This document shows, piece by piece, positions 44,389-53,301 of a DNA stretch of 64,000 nt (position 1 is its first letter; each line of letters opens with the position of its first letter). The notes under the pieces were generated by a model. It had not been told where the DNA came from and did not search any database. It was given only the letters and a program-made list of their open reading frames with translations. Source of the DNA: CAWDCV01 sp963728125. Lineage in GTDB: Bacteria > Actinomycetota > Actinomycetes > CAWDCV01. The translations under genes were made by a program, and so were the position numbers. The stretch covers positions 372,001-436,000 of the forward strand of contig CAVSIZ010000019.1 in the NCBI GenBank assembly GCA_963728125.1, given 5' to 3'.

Positions 44389-46101
44389 TCAGCTGCGGAT
44401 GTACTCGCCGGGCCCGTCGTACAGGACCGGGTGGGTGTCACTGCCCATGCTCGGCGGATCGACCATGTCACCGGCGAGCGCGTCGGACCAGGACGCCCAG
44501 TCCTCCCACCACGAGCCGCTGTGCCGCTCGGCGAGCTGGCGCCACTCGTCCGGAGAGTCCGGCAGCTCGCTGTTTGTGTCCATGGCGACGTACCAGCCCT
44601 TGGGGCCGGGCGGGTTGACGATCCCAGCGATGTGCCCGCCGCTGCTCAGGACGAACCGCACCGGACCGGACAGCAGGCGGGTCGCGGCGTAGCTGGATCG
44701 CCACGGGACGATGTGGTCGTTCTCCGCGCCGACCACGTAGGTGTTCTGCTTGACGTCGCCGAGGTTGATCAGCGATCCGGCGATCTCGAGCTCGCCCTTG
44801 GGTAGCTGATTCTCGACGTAGAAGTGCCGCAGGTAGAACGCGTGCATCTTCCCCGGCATCCGGGTGCTGTCGCTGTTCCACGCGAGGATGTCGAACGCGG
44901 GCGGCTGCTGACCCATGAGCCAGTTCGACACGACGTAGTTGAAGATGAGGTCGTTGGCGCGCAGCATGTCGAACGTCCCCGCCATCGATTCACCCTTGAG
45001 ATGGCCTTCCTTGGCCAACTTCTGCTCGACGCGGGCAACGGTGGCCTCGTCGGTGAACACGCCGAGCACGCCCGGCTCGCTGTAATCGAGCAGTGTGTTG
45101 AGCAGCGTCATGTTGCCGATGCGAGTGTCGCCCGCGGCGGTCAAGTAGGCGACCGTGATCGCAGTGAGCGCTCCACCGAGGCAGAGGCCGACGAAGTCGA
45201 TCGTCTCGGCGCCGGTGATCTCCTGGACGACGTCCATCGCCTGCCGTGGCCCGGAGATGAGGTAGTCGTCCATGGTGATGTCGGACTGCTCGGGTCCGGG
45301 GTTTCGGTAGCTGATCATGAACACCGTGCGGCCGTGGTTGACCGCCCACTCCACGAAGCTGCGGCCGGGCGACAGGTCCATGACGTAGTACTTGTTGATC
45401 CACGGCGGGCTGCACAGGATTGGTACGGCGCGGACCTGCGGCGTTGAGGGCTCGTACTGCAGCAGCTCCATGAGGTCGTTGCGGAACACCACCTTGGCCG
45501 GTGTGGCAGCCATGTTGCGGCCGAGCTCGAACGGCGTGGTGTCGACCTGGCGGGGTCGGCCGCTGTTGTGGGCTAGATCGTCGAGGAAGTTGCGTGTCCC
45601 CTCGAGAACGCTGCGACCGCCGGTCTCGAAGGCCTTCTTCAGCGCGGCCGGGTTGAGCGCGAGGAAGTTGGTGGGCGCGAGCGCATCGAGGAACAGGCCG
45701 GCGGTGACGCGGGCCTTCTCCAGGGCGCGCGGATCGAGACCACCCGACTCGACGACCTCGTTGGTGTAGGCCACGGCGGCGGCGTAGGACAGACGTAGCG
45801 AGTAGAACGCCGGGTTGCTCGTCCAGGTCGGATCGGCGAAGCGCCGGTCCTTCGCGTCGACGTCCACGGCGGCGCTGATGTCCTGGCCCAGCCAGCGCCC
45901 GAGCGCGAGGCTCGGGATCATTGTCATCCGAGTGAGAAAGCGAGCGGTCGCGTCGATGCCGCCGCCGTCGGCGAACGAGCCACGCACAGCCTGGGCGAGC
46001 GCCCTGCCGAGGCCGGCGACGTCTGGATCGGAAAACTCGCCGGACTCGGGAGCGAGGACGTTCGCCGCGCGGTCGGCAACCTCCCACGACGACTCGCTCA
46101 T
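44389..46101 (-). CDS. phaC: Polyhydroxyalkanoate synthase
   Basis: A 570-residue enzyme that polymerises hydroxyacyl-CoA to PHA. The lipase-box-like GLCLGG has the nucleophile Cys307; the catalytic Asp lies in TLLDYSEPG or ENDHIVPW and the His in SSGGHIAG. Length and the N-terminal domain fit a class I synthase acting without a PhaE/PhaR partner. ATG 46101 is preferred; upstream frame is low in complexity. Divergent from the ribbon-helix-helix regulator. Confidence 0.96.
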   Translation of the reverse strand: MSESSWEVADRAANVLAPESGEFSDPDVAGLGRALAQAVRGSFADGGGIDATARFLTRMTMIPSLALGRWLGQDISAAVDVDAKDRRFADPTWTSNPAFYSLRLSYAAAVAYTNEVVESGGLDPRALEKARVTAGLFLDALAPTNFLALNPAALKKAFETGGRSVLEGTRNFLDDLAHNSGRPRQVDTTPFELGRNMAATPAKVVFRNDLMELLQYEPSTPQVRAVPILCSPPWINKYYVMDLSPGRSFVEWAVNHGRTVFMISYRNPGPEQSDITMDDYLISGPRQAMDVVQEITGAETIDFVGLCLGGALTAITVAYLTAAGDTRIGNMTLLNTLLDYSEPGVLGVFTDEATVARVEQKLAKEGHLKGESMAGTFDMLRANDLIFNYVVSNWLMGQQPPAFDILAWNSDSTRMPGKMHAFYLRHFYVENQLPKGELEIAGSLINLGDVKQNTYVVGAENDHIVPWRSSYAATRLLSGPVRFVLSSGGHIAGIVNPPGPKGWYVAMDTNSELPDSPDEWRQLAERHSGSWWEDWASWSDALAGDMVDPPSMGSDTHPVLYDGPGEYIRS

Positions 46102-46205
46102 GACGCCACCACCTCCGCGGTCCCGGTGACGTGAATCTACCCGGCAACCGCCCCCGGCACCCGTTTCGAGTTCGGCCGAGGGTGCCGGAGGTCTCATGCC
46201 CTGAT

Positions 46206-46250
46206 ACCATCCACTGAGATGGTCAAGGGATGGTGCAGGGATGGCTTCAG
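46206..46250 (+). promoter_or_regulatory. Triple 11-bp direct repeat overlapping the RHH gene start
   Basis: GATGGTCAAGG (46218), GATGGTGCAGG (46229) and GATGGCTTCAG (46240) are three adjacent 11-bp units. An inverted ACCATC lies at 46206-46211. Ribbon-helix-helix proteins bind tandem half-sites about one helical turn apart, so this is probably the autoregulatory operator. Confidence 0.65.
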
Positions 46251-46636
46251 CGGAAAAGTCGGAGAAGATCACCATCAATCTGGGCTTGATCGATCTCGGT
46301 TCGATCGACCTGCTGGTTCGGGAAGGGTTCTACGCCAATCGCACGGACTTCATTCGGACGGCCATCCGCAACCAGCTCACGACGAGTGGTGACGCCATCT
46401 CGCACACCGTCACCAGGCGCACGCTGGTACTGGGATCCGAGCACTACTCGCGTGCGGCTCTGGAGGAACTGCGCGACGCCGGACGCACGATCGACATCCG
46501 CGTACTCGGCCTGGCGAGCATCGCCCATGACGTCTCCCCTGAATTGGCCCGGGCGACGATCGCGTCTGTCGAGGTCCTCGGGGCATTGCGCGCCAGCCCG
46601 GCAGTCAAGGCAGCACTAGCCGAACGAATCGTGTGA
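46241..46636 (+). CDS. CopG/ribbon-helix-helix regulator
   Basis: A 131-residue protein. The N-terminal EKITINLGLIDLGSIDLLVR then EGFYANRTDFIRTAIRNQL is a ribbon-helix-helix domain; the remainder (VTRRTLVLGSEHY, RTIDIRVLGLASIAHDV) is an extension found in regulators placed before PHB depolymerase genes. The depolymerase gene follows after 19 bp, so it likely controls granule breakdown. Confidence 0.88.
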   Translation: MASAEKSEKITINLGLIDLGSIDLLVREGFYANRTDFIRTAIRNQLTTSGDAISHTVTRRTLVLGSEHYSRAALEELRDAGRTIDIRVLGLASIAHDVSPELARATIASVEVLGALRASPAVKAALAERIV

Positions 46637-46655
46637 GACCGACGGAAGGTGAACC

Positions 46656-47783
46656 GTGGACGTGCGACAGCCCGCTGCCATGTCAGAGGCGACGAGACTG
46701 ACTCGGCTGGGACGCCTCTCCGAGGCGACCGCCCTGATCCAGCGCACCCTCGCCGGCGGGGCGGCGCCCGACGCTGCCCCGCCGTCGCAACGCCCGGCCG
46801 ACTCCAGACCTATCTCCGGGTCACTGCGGCGCCTTGTCCCCCGGCGACCCGGGCGACTCGGCGGGACGAAGCGCGGTTCGCGGCGTGCCATGGAGCAGGA
46901 GAGTGCGGCGGCGCGGGGGGGCGGCGAATTCCTCCACCGCTCGTACACCGGCGCTGCCGGCACTCGCTCGTATCGGCTGTACGTTCCGACCGGCTACACC
47001 GGACACGACGTCCCGCTTGTCGTCATGCTTCACGGAGGAACCCAGACTGCGGCTGATTTTGCTGCTGGCACCCGGATGAACGAGCTCGGCGAGCGCGACA
47101 CCTTTCTCGTGGCGTATCCCGAGCAGGCTCGACGCGCGAATCCGATGGGGTACTGGAACTGGTTTCAGCCCGAGAATCAGCGCAGAGACGCTGGCGAGCC
47201 GTCCCTTCTCGCTGGGATCACACGGGCGGTCATGGCGGACTTTGCGGTTGACGAGAGTCGGGTGTACATCGCCGGCTTATCCGCCGGGGGCGCTATGGCA
47301 GCGGTGATGACCGTTACCTATCCCGAGCTGTACACCGCCGTCGGCGTGCATTCGGGTTTGCCTTTCGGCGTGGCGCATGACGTTCCGTCTGCCTACCAGG
47401 CGATGGACCACGGTGCACCGAGGGGTGTCGTGGCCGCGGGCGACGTGCCGCTGATCGTGTTTCACGGTGCCGCTGATACGACGGTCGCGAGCGTGAACGC
47501 CGTTCAACTCGTCGAGGCAGCTGCGCGTGCGAACGGCGCGGACGGAGCTCAGACGGCGACTCGACACGGACAGATCGCCGGCCGCAACGTCACCCAGGTG
47601 ACGTACCACGACGGCGGAAGGCAAGCGGTCGTCGAGCACTGGACGGTCGCCGGGGCCGGACATGCCTGGTTCGGCGGCAGTCCTCACGGTTCTTACACGG
47701 ATGCGCAGGGGCCGAACGCGTCGAATGAATTCGTTCGTTTCTTCCTTGCACACCGGCGCTCGCCGCGTACGTCCCCGAGCTAA
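46656..47783 (+). CDS. PHB depolymerase-family esterase
   Basis: A 375-residue esterase. The leader MSEATRLTRLGRLSEATALI is typical of this subfamily, followed by a Pro/Arg linker and the catalytic domain: YRLYVPTGYTGHDVPLVVML, HGGTQTAADFA, nucleophile elbow GLSAGGAM and AGAGHAWFGG with the His. It cleaves 3-hydroxybutyrate polymer or oligomers. No signal peptide, so intracellular. GTG start; it overlaps adk by 4 bp. Confidence 0.92.
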   Translation: MDVRQPAAMSEATRLTRLGRLSEATALIQRTLAGGAAPDAAPPSQRPADSRPISGSLRRLVPRRPGRLGGTKRGSRRAMEQESAAARGGGEFLHRSYTGAAGTRSYRLYVPTGYTGHDVPLVVMLHGGTQTAADFAAGTRMNELGERDTFLVAYPEQARRANPMGYWNWFQPENQRRDAGEPSLLAGITRAVMADFAVDESRVYIAGLSAGGAMAAVMTVTYPELYTAVGVHSGLPFGVAHDVPSAYQAMDHGAPRGVVAAGDVPLIVFHGAADTTVASVNAVQLVEAAARANGADGAQTATRHGQIAGRNVTQVTYHDGGRQAVVEHWTVAGAGHAWFGGSPHGSYTDAQGPNASNEFVRFFLAHRRSPRTSPS

Positions 47784-48352
47784 TCCAGGAGGGCGCGGAC
47801 CTTCTGCAGCTGGTCGATGAGGTCCTCGCTGACGACGTTCGGCGGGCGGGCGCCATCGACGGTGACCAGCTCCTCCCGCTCGGTGTAGTAGTCGAGCAGC
47901 GGGACGGTGCGCTTGAGGTAGACCTCGATGCGGTGCTCGATCACCTCAGGGGTGTCTTCATTGCCGCGCTTTCGCGCCAGCAGACGCCGTACGAGCTCCT
48001 CCTTGGGGACGTCCAGGTGCACGGCAACCTGGACGGCTGCACCCATCGGCCCGGCGACCGCGTACGCCGCCTCGGCCTGCTCGACGGTGCGCGGGAAGCC
48101 GTCCAGGACGTAACCGCCCTCGGCGCTCGCCGTCTTCACCGGCTTGTAGAGCATGTCCATGACGAGCTTGTCGGGGACGAGATCGCCGCGGGAGACGTAC
48201 TCCTGCGCCTGCTTTCCCAGGACGGTGTCGTTGGTGACGTGGTAGCGCAGCAGGTCGCCGCTGGAGATGTGCGGGATGCCGAAGTGCTCGGACAGTGCGG
48301 CGGCCTGGGTGCCCTTGCCCGCTCCCGGCGCTCCAATCAGCAACAACCGCAT
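47780..48352 (-). CDS. adk: Adenylate kinase (short type)
   Basis: A 190-residue kinase interconverting ATP+AMP and 2 ADP. P-loop GAPGAGKGTQ, SSGDLLR, DGFPRTVEQA and RLLARKRGNEDTPEVIEHRI are present; the lid is short and lacks the zinc Cys. The usual actinobacterial place for adk is the secY ribosomal-protein cluster, so this may be a second copy. Confidence 0.95.
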   Translation of the reverse strand: MRLLLIGAPGAGKGTQAAALSEHFGIPHISSGDLLRYHVTNDTVLGKQAQEYVSRGDLVPDKLVMDMLYKPVKTASAEGGYVLDGFPRTVEQAEAAYAVAGPMGAAVQVAVHLDVPKEELVRRLLARKRGNEDTPEVIEHRIEVYLKRTVPLLDYYTEREELVTVDGARPPNVVSEDLIDQLQKVRALLD

Positions 48353-48524
48353 GCGCGCAGGCTAGCGGTGAGCTGCCGAGAGGCCCGAATGCGTCGCCGC
48401 CGGTAGCGAGCGGCGCCGTGAGTAACGACTCTGACGACTCATCGGATGCCGCTGGCGCGCTCGTCGTCTCGGCCCCGAGTTCCCGGGCGAGCAGACCGGC
48501 TAGCGAGACACCTACTCTCACGAC

Positions 48525-49577
48525 GTGGATCTGGAGGTCGCTCGCGCCGACCTGCGTCGGACCCGGATCGTCCCGGGACGCCCGCTCTCGGACGAGCTGG
48601 GCGCGGACAGGGTGCTGTGTCGCATCGAGTCCTTCGCGCTCACCGCGAACAACGTCACGTACGCCGTGACCGGCGACGAGCTCGGGTACTGGGACTGCTT
48701 CCCTGCCAGCGAGGAGGGATGGGGACGCGTTCCCGCCTGGGGTTACGGCGAGGTGGTGACGTCCGCACATCCGGGCGTCGGTCCAGGGGAGCGGTTCTTT
48801 GGCTTCTGGCCGATGTCCAGCCACCTGCTCCTCGAACCAGTGGACGTGGGTCCGCGCGGCTTCGTCGACAGCGCGGAGCATCGCGCCGGGTTGTCAGTGA
48901 CCTACAACCGATACCAGCGCACCGCCTCGCCAGGGGACGCGGATGCAGAAGCGCGTAGCTCACTGCTACGCCCGCTGTTCGTGACGTCGTTTCTGCTCGA
49001 CGACTGGCTCGGCGAGCACGACAGTTTCGGCGCCAAGGTGATCGTCGTCTCGAGCGCGTCGAGCAAGACTGCGCTCGCCGTCGGCCACCTGCTCCGAGAG
49101 CATCGACGCGGGGACGTGGTCGGGTTGACCTCGCGCACGCACGTCGACTTCGTGGCCCGCGCCGGCGCGTTCGATCGCGTGGTTGCCTACGACGATGTGA
49201 CCGCAGGGCTCGAGGGCGAGTCGCTGGTCTACGTGGACATCGCCGGTGACGCCGATGTGCTGGTGAGGATCCAGGAGAACGCCGCGGATCGGCTGCGTCG
49301 CATCGTCAGGGTCGGCTTCACCCATCACGACTCGCTGCCGGCTCACTTCGCTGAGGAGATGTTCTTCGCTCCGGACCACATGCAGCGTCGTGCGGCCGAG
49401 TGGGGTGGTGCCGGTTTCGTCGAGCGGCTGGAGTCGGCTCAGCGGGGGTTTGAGCGCGGGCCGGGATCGGCCATCGCGCTGGTACGCCGGCGTGGCGCCT
49501 CGGACGTCGCGGCGGCATGGATCGAGGCCGTCGACGGCCGGGCCGACCCGGCGACCGGCACGATCTGCTCCTGGTAG
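48525..49577 (+). CDS. DUF2855 family protein
   Basis: A 350-residue protein: RIESFALTANNVTYAVTGDELGYWD is the DUF2855 signature, with PAWGYGEVV, a Rossmann-like VIVVSSASSKTALAVGHLL and VYVDIAGDADVLVRI. The order resembles an MDR dehydrogenase fold without known substrate. GTG start; 26 bp before the convergent sigma-factor gene. Confidence 0.88.
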   Translation: MDLEVARADLRRTRIVPGRPLSDELGADRVLCRIESFALTANNVTYAVTGDELGYWDCFPASEEGWGRVPAWGYGEVVTSAHPGVGPGERFFGFWPMSSHLLLEPVDVGPRGFVDSAEHRAGLSVTYNRYQRTASPGDADAEARSSLLRPLFVTSFLLDDWLGEHDSFGAKVIVVSSASSKTALAVGHLLREHRRGDVVGLTSRTHVDFVARAGAFDRVVAYDDVTAGLEGESLVYVDIAGDADVLVRIQENAADRLRRIVRVGFTHHDSLPAHFAEEMFFAPDHMQRRAAEWGGAGFVERLESAQRGFERGPGSAIALVRRRGASDVAAAWIEAVDGRADPATGTICSW

Positions 49578-49603
49578 CGCCTCAGGCCGCTGGCGACTAC
49601 GCC

Positions 49604-50821
49604 CTAACCCGTCACGACGACCGTCGCTGGATCGACGGCGATGTGCGCGCCCTGCTGAGCAAGCAGGGCCGCTCCCTCCGCCTCCTCGACCCCGACGTGC
49701 GCCGGGAACGCGGCGTCGTGCGGCTCGATCACACCGTTGAAGCTCACTCGGCGGCCCGGTTCCACCTGCTGCGGTGACTCAGCGCCGGTCGCCAGCTGCA
49801 CCCAGAGCTGACCGCGGGCATCGTCCCCGATCCAGAAGCCCTCGTTGGCGCTCACCTCGAGGACGGGAACGTTTTCGGCTGTTACGGGGGCACCGGAGAG
49901 AACCGCGAGGTTGGCAGGCGGTGGCAGCAGCGGTTGGCCGTCGTCGGAGCGACGCAGATCCGCAGGGGGCGAGGGCGCAGGCGTCGCCGGAGCGGCCGCG
50001 GGAGGTGGCGGGGCCGGCGCGGGAGGGTCCGCGGGGAGGAGTACGGCAGCCGCGATAGCAGCACCGGCCACTGCCGTTCCTGCGGCGGTGCTTTGCCACG
50101 GATGCCGTTTCACCGCACCCACGAGCTGCTCGCCAACCGCCCCAAGAACCGCCCACGGCCCGACACCGGCGAGCGCACGCTCACGACGCAGCAGCGGATC
50201 GCTGAGCTCCGAGCAGATCGCGCAGTTCACCAGGTGATGCCCCGCACGCAGCGCTTCTTGGCGTCGGGTGTCGCCTGCAGCCAGGGCCAGCAGGACGGGT
50301 CGACAACGGTCGGTTGGCAGCTCCGCTCGCCGTAGGGCGAGCACGAAGTCCAGGCGCAGCCGGGCCCGGGTCCGGGCGAGCTGGGCGGCCAGCGAACCGG
50401 GAGAGCCGCCTCGCCGACCAGCCAGGACGGTCACCGGCTCGTCGTCGAGGACGTGGGCGAGCAGCGGCTCCCGCTGCGGCTCGGGCAGGGCGGACAGCGC
50501 CACCCTCAAGGCGTCGCGCTCTTCGGCGGCGACAACGAGCTCGTCGGGCCGCCGGGGCTCGGCGCGGTCAATGAGGAGAGGGGCGTGGCGCCCCGCGCGG
50601 TCGGCATCTCGTGCGCGATTGGCGAGCAGGTTGCGCGCGACCACGATCGCGTACCCGAGGGTCGCGCCCTCGTCGAGTTCCGGCCGCGCATCCAGAACGC
50701 GCGCCAGGGTCTCCTGGACGACGTCCTCTGCTTCGTGCCGATTTCGGGTGTGCGCCCCGACGTACGAGCGCAGCGGGTCGATGAGGTCGAGCACATCGGT
50801 CATGCCGGTCTCGGAAGTCAC
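49604..50821 (-). CDS. ECF sigma factor fused to zinc-finger, membrane span and outer domain
   Basis: A 405-residue protein. Sigma region 2 (HEAEDVVQETLARVLDARPE, ARNLLANRARDADRAG) covers about 10-75; region 4 (LPEPQREPLLAHVLDDEPV) about 105-150. HHLVNCAIC near residue 200 is an anti-sigma-like zinc finger. One helix (GTAVAGAAIAAAVLLP, about 245-265) and a Pro-rich linker lead to an outer domain from about 310 with NEGFWIGDDARGQLWVQLAT. The outer domain is paralogous to that of the gene at 51782. So sigma factor, its brake and a sensor are one chain. GTG 50821 start; an internal ATG at 50803 is possible. Confidence 0.85.
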   Translation of the reverse strand: MTSETGMTDVLDLIDPLRSYVGAHTRNRHEAEDVVQETLARVLDARPELDEGATLGYAIVVARNLLANRARDADRAGRHAPLLIDRAEPRRPDELVVAAEERDALRVALSALPEPQREPLLAHVLDDEPVTVLAGRRGGSPGSLAAQLARTRARLRLDFVLALRRAELPTDRCRPVLLALAAGDTRRQEALRAGHHLVNCAICSELSDPLLRRERALAGVGPWAVLGAVGEQLVGAVKRHPWQSTAAGTAVAGAAIAAAVLLPADPPAPAPPPPAAAPATPAPSPPADLRRSDDGQPLLPPPANLAVLSGAPVTAENVPVLEVSANEGFWIGDDARGQLWVQLATGAESPQQVEPGRRVSFNGVIEPHDAAFPAHVGVEEAEGAALLAQQGAHIAVDPATVVVTG

Positions 50822-50917
50822 ATCAAGATTCCTGCGTCATGAGGTCGGGACTGGGGTGTCTTCCTAGATGACGAGGTCGCACTCCTCGTCCACCCATCAG
50901 AAAGGGATACCCCCTCC

Positions 50918-51688
50918 ATGGACATCGGTAACGCATTGGAGGACGCGCTAGCAACGGTGGTGGCGTTCGTCCCCAAGCTCCTCGCGTTCATTCTGATTCT
51001 GATCATCGGGATCATCATCGCCAAGCTGATCGCGAAGGCGGTCAACGCGATCTTGGAGAAGGTCGGCTTTGACAGGGCGGTCGAGCGCGGTGGCGTGAAG
51101 AAGGCGCTGGACAGGTCCAAGTTCGATGCCAGCGACATCGTCGGCAAGCTCGTCTACTACACCCTGCTGCTGTTCGTGTTGCAGCTGGCGTTCGGTGTCT
51201 TCGGACCCAACCCGATCAGCGAACTCATCACCGCTGTGATCGCGTTCCTGCCCAAGCTCATCGTGGCGATCATCATCATCGTGGTCGCCGCTGCGATCGC
51301 GGCCGGCGTGAAGACCCTGGTCGAGGGCACCCTCGGCGGGCTGTCCTACGGCAAGGTTCTGGCCAACATCGCCAGCATCTTCATTCTCTTTCTCGGCGTC
51401 GTCGCCGCGCTGGAGCAGGTGGGCGTTGCGACCGCGGTGACCACCCCGCTGCTGATCGCCATTCTGGCCACCGTGGCCGGCGTGATCATCGTCGGCGCCG
51501 GCGGTGGGCTCATCAAGCCCATGCAGATGCGCTGGGAGAGCTACCTGTCCCGGGCCGAGGAAGAAGCGCCCAAGATCAAGGAGCACGCCAAGAACGCGCC
51601 CAGCCCCATAGAGCAGGCCAGGAGCGCGGCCGACCGCCTCGGAGACGACGACAGACTCACCGTCCGCGCGGGTGCGCACCGTCTCTAA
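50918..51688 (+). CDS. Mechanosensitive-channel-like TM-helix protein
   Basis: A 256-residue membrane protein with repeats of the 'conserved TM helix' module: VPKLLAFILILIIGIIIAKL, LPKLIVAIIIIVVAAAIAAG and LLIAILATVAGVIIVGAGGG. Between them are polar loops such as GFDRAVERGG. It lacks the MscS beta domain, so it is the small TM-helix family often called mechanosensitive-like. The C-terminus is cytoplasmic and helical. Confidence 0.87.
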   Translation: MDIGNALEDALATVVAFVPKLLAFILILIIGIIIAKLIAKAVNAILEKVGFDRAVERGGVKKALDRSKFDASDIVGKLVYYTLLLFVLQLAFGVFGPNPISELITAVIAFLPKLIVAIIIIVVAAAIAAGVKTLVEGTLGGLSYGKVLANIASIFILFLGVVAALEQVGVATAVTTPLLIAILATVAGVIIVGAGGGLIKPMQMRWESYLSRAEEEAPKIKEHAKNAPSPIEQARSAADRLGDDDRLTVRAGAHRL

Positions 51689-51700
51689 GGCCCACGAACT

Positions 51701-51735
51701 CCGGCTGTCCCGTGACGGAGGGGCGGGACAGCCGG
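51701..51735 (+). terminator. Hairpin terminator after the TM-helix gene
   Basis: CCGGCTGTCCCG pairs perfectly with CGGGACAGCCGG and is followed by GCTTT. It separates the channel-like gene from the outer-domain gene downstream. Confidence 0.8.
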
Positions 51736-51781
51736 GCTTTGGCCGGCGACCGGCGATGACGTTGCTCAAGGAGAGGTGCTC

Positions 51782-52366
51782 GTGAGCCACGTCGAGGAGC
51801 CGGAGTCGGTCGTTGTACGCACCACTGTGCGTGACGACACACCTGGGCAACGGCAACGTGCCGTGTGGCTGCTGCTCTTGCTGGTCACCGCGTTGCTGGT
51901 GGTCGGCCTGGTCGCGCTCTCTCGTCGTGGGGACGACGTGGTCACTGCTCCCGCGACATCGCAGGGCGCGGTCGCCGCGGCCGAACCTCAAGGAAGCGGC
52001 CGGCTCGTCGCCGGAGATGTGTCGCTCCTTCCGCTCTCGGAGGCCGCGGACGCTGGCGGAAGTCTCGCCCGCTACAGCGGCCAGCAGGTCCGGGCGGACG
52101 CGGTGCTGGTCGAATCGGTGCCAGCTGACGAGGGCTTCTGGGTCGGTACCAGCGCGACTGACCGCGTCTGGGTCCAGCTCGCGGTGAGTGCGGAGTCGCC
52201 GATCCGGGTGGAAACGGGAGATGCGGTGTCGTTCGTCGGCATCCTCCGGCCCTTGCCGGCGACCTTCGCCGAGGACGTTGGCCTCACCCGAGAGGAGGGA
52301 GCGCAGCAGCTAGCCGATCAAGGTCAGTACGTCGCGGTGGACGCCGCAGCGGTGCAGCTCAGCTGA
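51782..52366 (+). CDS. Membrane-anchored protein with the same outer domain as the sigma factor
   Basis: A 194-residue protein: a short cytoplasmic head, one helix (AVWLLLLLVTALLVVGLVAL), a linker and an outer domain with DEGFWVGTSATDRVWVQLAV, VSFVGILRPLPATF and EGAQQLADQGQYVAVD. That domain matches the C-terminus of the sigma factor 1 kb away almost position by position. It may sense the same envelope signal or compete for it. GTG 51782 has AAGGAGAG six bases upstream. Confidence 0.75.
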   Translation: MSHVEEPESVVVRTTVRDDTPGQRQRAVWLLLLLVTALLVVGLVALSRRGDDVVTAPATSQGAVAAAEPQGSGRLVAGDVSLLPLSEAADAGGSLARYSGQQVRADAVLVESVPADEGFWVGTSATDRVWVQLAVSAESPIRVETGDAVSFVGILRPLPATFAEDVGLTREEGAQQLADQGQYVAVDAAAVQLS

Positions 52367-52419
52367 CTCGTACGACATCAGCCCCATCCCACCAGCCCAC
52401 CCGTCCACAGGAGGACGAC

Positions 52420-53199
52420 ATGGATTTCGATAACAACCCGCAGGACCTCATGGGTCGCACCGTGTACGGCAGCGACGGCGAGAAGATCGGCACCGCCGGA
52501 CAGGTGTTCCTCGACGACAAGACCGGGCAGCCGGAGTGGCTGACCGTGAACACCGGTCTGTTCGGCTCGAACGAGACGTTCATCCCCATCCCGGGACTGA
52601 CCTCCCGCGGCGAGGACGTCGCCGTGGCGTTCGACAAGGAGACCGTCAAGGGTGCGCCGAACGTCGACGTGTCTGGCGGGCACCTCGCCGAAAACGAAGA
52701 GGCTGAGCTCTACCGCTACTACGGCCTGGACGACTCGTACAGCAGCTGGCGTGCCGAGTCGACCGAGCGCAGCACCGAGGGTTACGACACCTCCGGCCCA
52801 ACGACTGACGACGCCATGACCGTCTCCGAGGAGCAACTGCGCGTCGGTACGGAGCAGCGGGAAGCCGGCCGCGTCAAGCTGCGCAAGTACGTCACGACGG
52901 AGAACGTCACGCAGACGGTCCCGGTGACCCGTGAGCACGTACGCCTCGAGCGCGAGACGATCACGGACGCCAATGTGGGCGATGCCTTGTCCGGCCCGGA
53001 CATCTCCGAGGAGGAGCACGAGATGGTGCTGACCGAGGAGCGTCCCGTGGTTGCCAAGGAGACCGTGCCCGTCGAGCGGGTTCGCCTGGCAAAGGATGTG
53101 GAGACCGAGCAGGTCGAGGTGACCGAGGAGGTCCGCAAGGAGAACATCGACGTCGATGACGCCATCGACGTGACCGAGAACCGCCAGACCAGGCGCTAA
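52420..53199 (+). CDS. PRC-barrel and DUF2382 (YsnF/AvaK) protein
   Basis: A 259-residue protein. A PRC barrel covers about 8-75 (LMGRTVYGSDGEKIGTAGQV, GLFGSNETFIPI), then a YYGL linker and the DUF2382 domain from about 135 (VSEEQLRVGTEQREAGRVKL, VPVTREHVRLERE). This pair is typical of stress-induced envelope/RNA-associated proteins. It lies after the envelope-stress genes on the same strand. Confidence 0.92.
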   Translation: MDFDNNPQDLMGRTVYGSDGEKIGTAGQVFLDDKTGQPEWLTVNTGLFGSNETFIPIPGLTSRGEDVAVAFDKETVKGAPNVDVSGGHLAENEEAELYRYYGLDDSYSSWRAESTERSTEGYDTSGPTTDDAMTVSEEQLRVGTEQREAGRVKLRKYVTTENVTQTVPVTREHVRLERETITDANVGDALSGPDISEEEHEMVLTEERPVVAKETVPVERVRLAKDVETEQVEVTEEVRKENIDVDDAIDVTENRQTRR

Positions 53200-53301
53200 C
53201 GACGAATCCGGTCAGGGCGAAAATGCCGGCTGGCTGAGCAAAACCAGCCCATCGTGGCTGCCACTCATGCAAGACTCCCGTCCTCGACGAGGGGGTTGGC
53301 C

